Of a stretch of DNA of 64,000 nt, positions 52,301-58,300 are shown piece by piece. Origin of the DNA: Euptelea pleiosperma (Eukaryota > Streptophyta > Magnoliopsida > Ranunculales > Eupteleaceae); assembly GCA_035048495.1 (NCBI GenBank), contig CM068545.1:36284225-36348224 (forward strand), in the 5' to 3' direction. The number at the start of each line of letters is the position of its first letter. Positions within the stretch are counted from its first letter, which is position 1. The translations under genes and the position numbers were made by a program. The notes below the pieces were generated by a model. That model searched no databases and was not told the origin of the DNA. It saw nothing but the letters and a program-made list of their open reading frames with translations.

Positions 52301-55300
52301 CATGTTTACCGTAGGGGAGCATTTTGAACTTTATCATGAGATAATATAATAAATTCAAGGATCAAGCATATGACCTCTCCAATACGAGGGCTGACAAAAT
52401 TAAGGTCCTCATGCAACCCTTTTAATGGTGGATCATAAGAGTCTATAAATTGAACCAACCTGCCACCCAGAAAAAGAAGAGGAAAATATAAAGTGCTCCA
52501 CATATTAAGTGGGAATAAGAATTGTAAAACAACAGTACTCTTCAAGAAGTAGTGCAAATTCAAGATAACATACTACAACCAACCATAACAAAAATCTATA
52601 GAAAAGTACGAACCTTGATGTCAAGAACTCAAGAATATAACCCAACTCAATGTGAAGTTGGAGCAATATTTGATGAAGATAAATTTTTAGGAAGAAGAGG
52701 ACAATAATAAGAAGAGGATGGAAGACAAGAACATGTTTGAGAGAGATTTTTTTTTAATCTTTTCAATTATATTCTCTTTCTCTCTCACATAATATATATA
52801 ATTAAATAAAAGAGGTCAGATAGTGCATCTCATAACATAATATGAGGAATAACACATTGAATCTCAGAACACTCTGCCTCAAGTTAGTGCTTAGATATAA
52901 ATCATGCCCAACTTGTTGAGGAAGTCACAAAGAAGATTGTGTCCCACGACCTTGGTGAAAAAGTTGATGATCTGATCTCTTCAGCTAACAAATGGACTGC
53001 ATATTTCTCTTGCTGTCATCTTCTCCCTGATAAAGTGACAATCTACCTCACTAGTTCCGCTCATGATATACAGCTGCATTTGGATGAGTTTAAAAACCGC
53101 AATAACCCCAGCTTTTTTGTTAAATAACCATTTACCCCAAAAGATCGATCTATTGGGGAAAGGCGAAACAACTATGTATATCAACGGGTCGTCGGGCCAA
53201 CACAATACGTGCGCGGGAACAAATCATCCGCTAACACTCCCCCTCAGCAGGAATACACTTCGTTGGAGACTTGAACCCACGACCTCCCAGGCCATAAGGC
53301 TCTGATACCACTTTGATGCAGGACATTTAACCAATACTCCCCAAAAGCTGCGATTGTTGGTAGCATGAGATTAAATTCCTTTATCTCATAGCCCATGATC
53401 CAGGCCCTTGGCCGAACCCTCCTTCGTGGGTCCCATTTCACATGGGCCATCCCACCCCGATTGTGCCCCGTATACGCAGGCTGACCCACTCGAGCCCGGT
53501 GTGAAAATGCCCCTGCATTAATCACCCCCGGTGAGGAGTCTCGAACACGAGACCTCCTGCTCTGATACCATGTTAAATAACCATTTACCCCAAAAGATCG
53601 ATCTGTTGGGGAAAGGCGAAACAACTATGTATATCAACGGGTCGTCGGGCCAACACAATACATGCGCGAGAACAAATCACCCGCTAACACTTTTACCAGT
53701 TTTAAGCACTTATCGAAAAAACAATGCAATGGTAAAACTTAAAAAGCACTTTTTTAAAGCCCAATAAGCTCCCAAATCACCATAAGCAGAAGCCATTTCT
53801 GAGCAACTTCTGCTAAATTGCTTTTGCTGGAAGCCATTCTGAAAAAATTTCTTTACTAGTTTATAAAAAAAAATGGATTACCCAAACTACCCTTTTGAAG
53901 CTCCCAAGTGCTTTTTAAGTGCATTTAAACTACTTTTAGGAGTAAAATAGGTATTTGCCACCAAAAAACACTTCTTTACCAAACACCATAGAGGGGCTTT
54001 TTAAGAAAAGAAGCACATTCCTACCAAACAACCAAACAGCTTAACTCAAGCACTTTACACAAGTGCAATTGGGTAAGAACTTAAGATAAGCTTTAAGCTT
54101 ACCCAAATGCAGCCTAAATGCAATATGAACAGTGTATTGGCTATCATAGTGAAGTTTCAATAGAAAGGCTACAGTAAAACCAAATTCCTCCATAAGGGAC
54201 AGCAACCACAATAGCACACATATTCCATGAGCCATGTCTCGTACTGAACTTCTGCACTCAATCTAGCTTCTGCATTCTACTTCTTGCTCTTCCATGTGAA
54301 CTGCTGCACTCAATCTAGCTTCCACATTCTACTTCTTGTACTGAACAAATGTATATTTGGGAACTCTCTTCCCTGACTTTTTGTGATTTTGTATTTTATA
54401 TACTTAATACAAATATTATTTGTATTTAAAAAATAATAATTACCAACATTTGAAATCTATGCGCTCATCACACCAACAATACCAAGGGTTTCCCCTTCAA
54501 TGAAATCTCTTTACCTATCAATAAAAAAAATAAAAAATAAAAAATAAAAAGCAATACCAACTTCCATGAGAGGACAAAACCTACAACTTTTGCTTACTAC
54601 ATAGAGAAGAGGTAACCCAGCTGCTACCTGATGTCTAGATCAGATAGGTTTCAACTATCCATAGCAAGACAGGAAAAGGAGAAAAGGAAGGATGATATTT
54701 ATATACTTTAGTATAATATTTATGGAAAAAGGGGTTAGATTCTATATCATAATGTTTATTTTTTTTGATAAGTGTGTATGTATATCATTAAAGAAGGGGA
54801 GAACCCCAGAAAACACGAAAGCAAGTGGACATAACTCCTTGGAAAAGAAGAGAGATCCCCTAAAAGTTCAGACCATCTATGTACAAAATAATTTTTTTTT
54901 TTTTAACAAGTGCAAATTTTATTGAAAGAGAACCAAAGCCAAATACAAGCGCTAAGCTAGTAAGGTCAAGATGACCATCACAAGACATAGCACCCTAAAA
55001 AGCGCCTATGTACAAAAGTTTCAAAAAAACATCCTCTAAAAAGAGGGGAAACAGAGGACCAAATGTAAAGCAAGGCTTTCACATCAAGGACCACCTCATG
55101 AATGCCTTCTTCTTGCCTACGAAAATTCTTCGGTTCCTCTCAATCCAAGAAGCCCAAAAAACTGCTAAGGGGAGAATCCACTATAGAAATCTCCCTCTAC
55201 CAATGAAAGAGTCAACCGCCACACCTTAGAAGAAACCATGAACATGCTGTGGAATCACGAAGGTGATGCCAAAGAGGCTGAAGAAAGTCTGCCATACTTT

Positions 55301-58300
55301 CGTAGTGAATCTACAATGAACGAGCACATTATCCACCGACTCCACACTTCACAATGTTTTATTCACTGTTTATCAAAAATAATAATAATAACAATAATAA
55401 TAACAATCATATTTTTTTTACTAGTATATCTGTAAGGGTACTATCATTACTCACATCACATGTGAGGGAATTTTCATTACTCACGTTGTTCTTTGACAAT
55501 TAGCAACATTTTACATTGGATACATATTAGCTCTATATATTAGCCAAAGTGGGACAGTAAATCAGTTTGGTTTTTTATTTTTTTTGATAAGTGGGAATGT
55601 ATTGATAAGAAGGAGAGAATTACAAGAAGGCCTAAGAGGTCGAGTTGACCTACCATAGACAAAGACACCAACAACAACGCCAAAAGCGAAAAAGGAAAAA
55701 CAGTTTAGTTTTCTTTAGGTATGCCATGCCACAATAGATATTTCTTTAGATAGTAATTAATGTTTCACAGTATGATGACAAAAGTATCAGCCAAGTTCAA
55801 TAAATTACAAGGGGAAGTCTTTCAAGTTCATAATATCTGAGCCAACTAACAAAGCCTATAAAGATAATTCTACAAAAAAATGTTTCCTACCGATGATAAA
55901 ACTCACAGTCACGGCCATTTCTTAACATGGCATGCAAAAGGTTATACATTTGCAGCAGCATTTTTCTTGGTATCTGTCATGAAAGCGTCAAAATTCTTTG
56001 ATTAGCACAATTGAACAGACATTTCTTAACATGGCATGCAAAAGGTTATACATTTGCAGCATAATTTTTTCTTGGAATCTGTCATGCAAGGTCAAAATTC
56101 TTTGATTAGCACAATAAAACGCACTCGCGCAGGTGAGAGGTAAGATATGCTTAAGCTTAGGGAACCTTCTATGTGTCTGCTGTTAATAAGTATCATACTG
56201 TCATGTGGCATACATGATCATCATCCAGACTTTTGAACCTATGGGCCACCCCTTGGGCAAGTGATAACCCAAAAGTAACACTGTCCGAAGAATCATAACC
56301 ATCTGATTTTACAAGATTTCCCTTGGTGCTGATGGACCAATGCCAAAATTGATTTTTATCATCAAAAAATGTCTAGAATGGAAGATCTGGATCAACAGGC
56401 CATCCTAAGTGTATTCAAATATATAGAATCTAGTTTGATGACCAAGAGACAAGCATAGGAATCTACCATGCATTATGCATATGTATATCTAGTGAGAGTT
56501 GGGATATTTTGACTACCTATTCGTACTCCCTTACGTAGATCATGTTGCAAAATTGAACCATACAGTGAGTTGTTCCCACCATGGTGAACATCGTCACCAA
56601 AGAACATTTAAATCCAACACTACTAACCATATGATTATATATGACAAGTTGACCCGAAGTAACAGTTCAATTGGACAGTCTGGATTTTTCAACTTCAAGT
56701 CAAATTTTCATGAGGTTCAGAAGGTTGGAATGGACTACTTTTTGCGAGGATGGTCGCAATAGTATGGACAACTCACTGTATGGCTTTGATCAACATGATG
56801 TGCGCCCCACCAACAGAAGCATAGAGACTAGATGGTAAGAATATCCTAACTCATATGGGTTAAGTTATATTGACACCTAATTTGAGACGCCATTTGAAAT
56901 GCCTATGTGGAGCCCTCGTAGAGATGATTCAAGGACTGATTTTTGGTGAGGATGATATGATCTACTCACCATGAAGATCATCCTCAAAAAACCAGGCCAT
57001 TCTGAAATTTCTTACCTATCAAATGTGGACTCGGGTGAAATGACAGCCCAAATTCAACATGAAATCTGCTTTTCAAAGGACTAGATATGTCAGAATGGCT
57101 ATTTTTTGTAAGGATGATCTCCATCCTCACCACCAAAAACTCATCCCTTAACTGGGTCGAGATAGTTTGACACACTAAATGACACACGGTCGTGGGACCC
57201 ACATGGAGATGATTCAAGGGTTGATTTTTGGTGACCATAGAGATCGTCCTCACAGAAACTAAGCCCTTTTCTAAAACTTATAACCCTATCAAATGTTGAG
57301 TTCAAGTTAACAGTGAAAATGGATGGTCCAGAATTCTTCAACTTGAAATGCACCTTTCATAAGGCTAGAAATGTCAAAATGGGCTTGGTGAGGATGATAT
57401 CTTCATCAAAGGAAAGTGGACGTAATAATTGGTTAGCAAAAACCAGAGGAACACAAAGAAAAGCAGACTTGCCTTCTGAGAGAAGAGGTTAACACGAACA
57501 TAGGAACAAAACAGATCCATAAATGCATGCAGGATCAGTGAATTCTGATGGGGCTGCAAAGTATAGCACCTTCTCTTAGCGATATCATGTAACAAAACCT
57601 CAAGCATCATTTTATATCTACAATATGAATGTTATGGTAAAGAGGACAGTCCAATAACTCACCAACAAGGTAATGACTGTGCTGCTTAGATCCAATATAA
57701 GACGTAGAGCTTGTTCTCGAAATGCCATTAAATCGAGAAGCAGCTGATCAATACCAAAGAACATTGGCCACATTATTGCATAGATGATTGATGTGTAAAA
57801 TTTATATGCTATAGAAAATGGTAAGAGATTATCACGTTGAGGTCAAAATATAAACAGGTACTGATACCAAGTATAGTTTTGTACACGTGTCAAAAAATTC
57901 CTGCACAGTAATACCTCTCATAACTGATAATCTTGGTGGACCAACTGATGTCTGTTTTGAAAGATATCTGTTTTGAAAGCTAGGTAATATTTAGGACTCT
58001 CCTTTTCTATCTTCACATTGTTCTTATTAGAAAAAGAGGCAAAACCCAAATTCTATTCAGCAAGCCCAAGCCGAACCTACAAGCTGAACTAGTGAAGAAA
58101 CAAAATTACAAAAGGTAAAAAGGAGATCAAAAGAACAAAAAAATAAATCATTCACAACTATTTTGGGTAGTGTTGGAAAATTTTGACCATCTATTTACAA
58201 GGTTTTCTTCTTTTTGGTACATCACGTATTGAAAATTTCCGTTTCAAAATTGATACTCAATAGGATTTCTAGATTAAAATTTAAGAGGTTATCAGTTTTT

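Larger units (their letters stand above)
52640..54330 (-). mobile_element. Ty1/copia remnant (RNase H and LTR), interrupted
   Basis: Minus strand. Upstream part at 54041-54240: [20 protein letters not shown] then [13 protein letters not shown] (RNase H). Downstream part at 52900-53073: [19 protein letters not shown] and [13 protein letters not shown] tail, LNKLGMIYI. The break falls exactly where the family reads HIA...HER, at the MITE insertion. LTR-like sequence 52640-52870. Confidence 0.8.
52460..55890 (-). other. NAP1 intron 5, three-level nest
   Basis: 3431 bp. Holds a copia remnant (about 52640-54330) split by a MITE-like element (53074-54108), which is split by a TRIM (53118-53689); then LINE 3' ends at 54890-55370 and about 55570-55700. 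52460-52640 and 54340-54750 show nothing recognisable. Confidence 0.85.

Noticed and set aside
53290..53570. tRNA genes at the tRNA-like blocks
   Set aside because: Only primer-site and T-arm-like parts are present; there is no acceptor, D or anticodon arm.
53118..53689. Cassandra-type TRIM carrying 5S rRNA in its LTR
   Set aside because: The 119-bp LTR shows no 5S box A, intermediate element or box C sequence.
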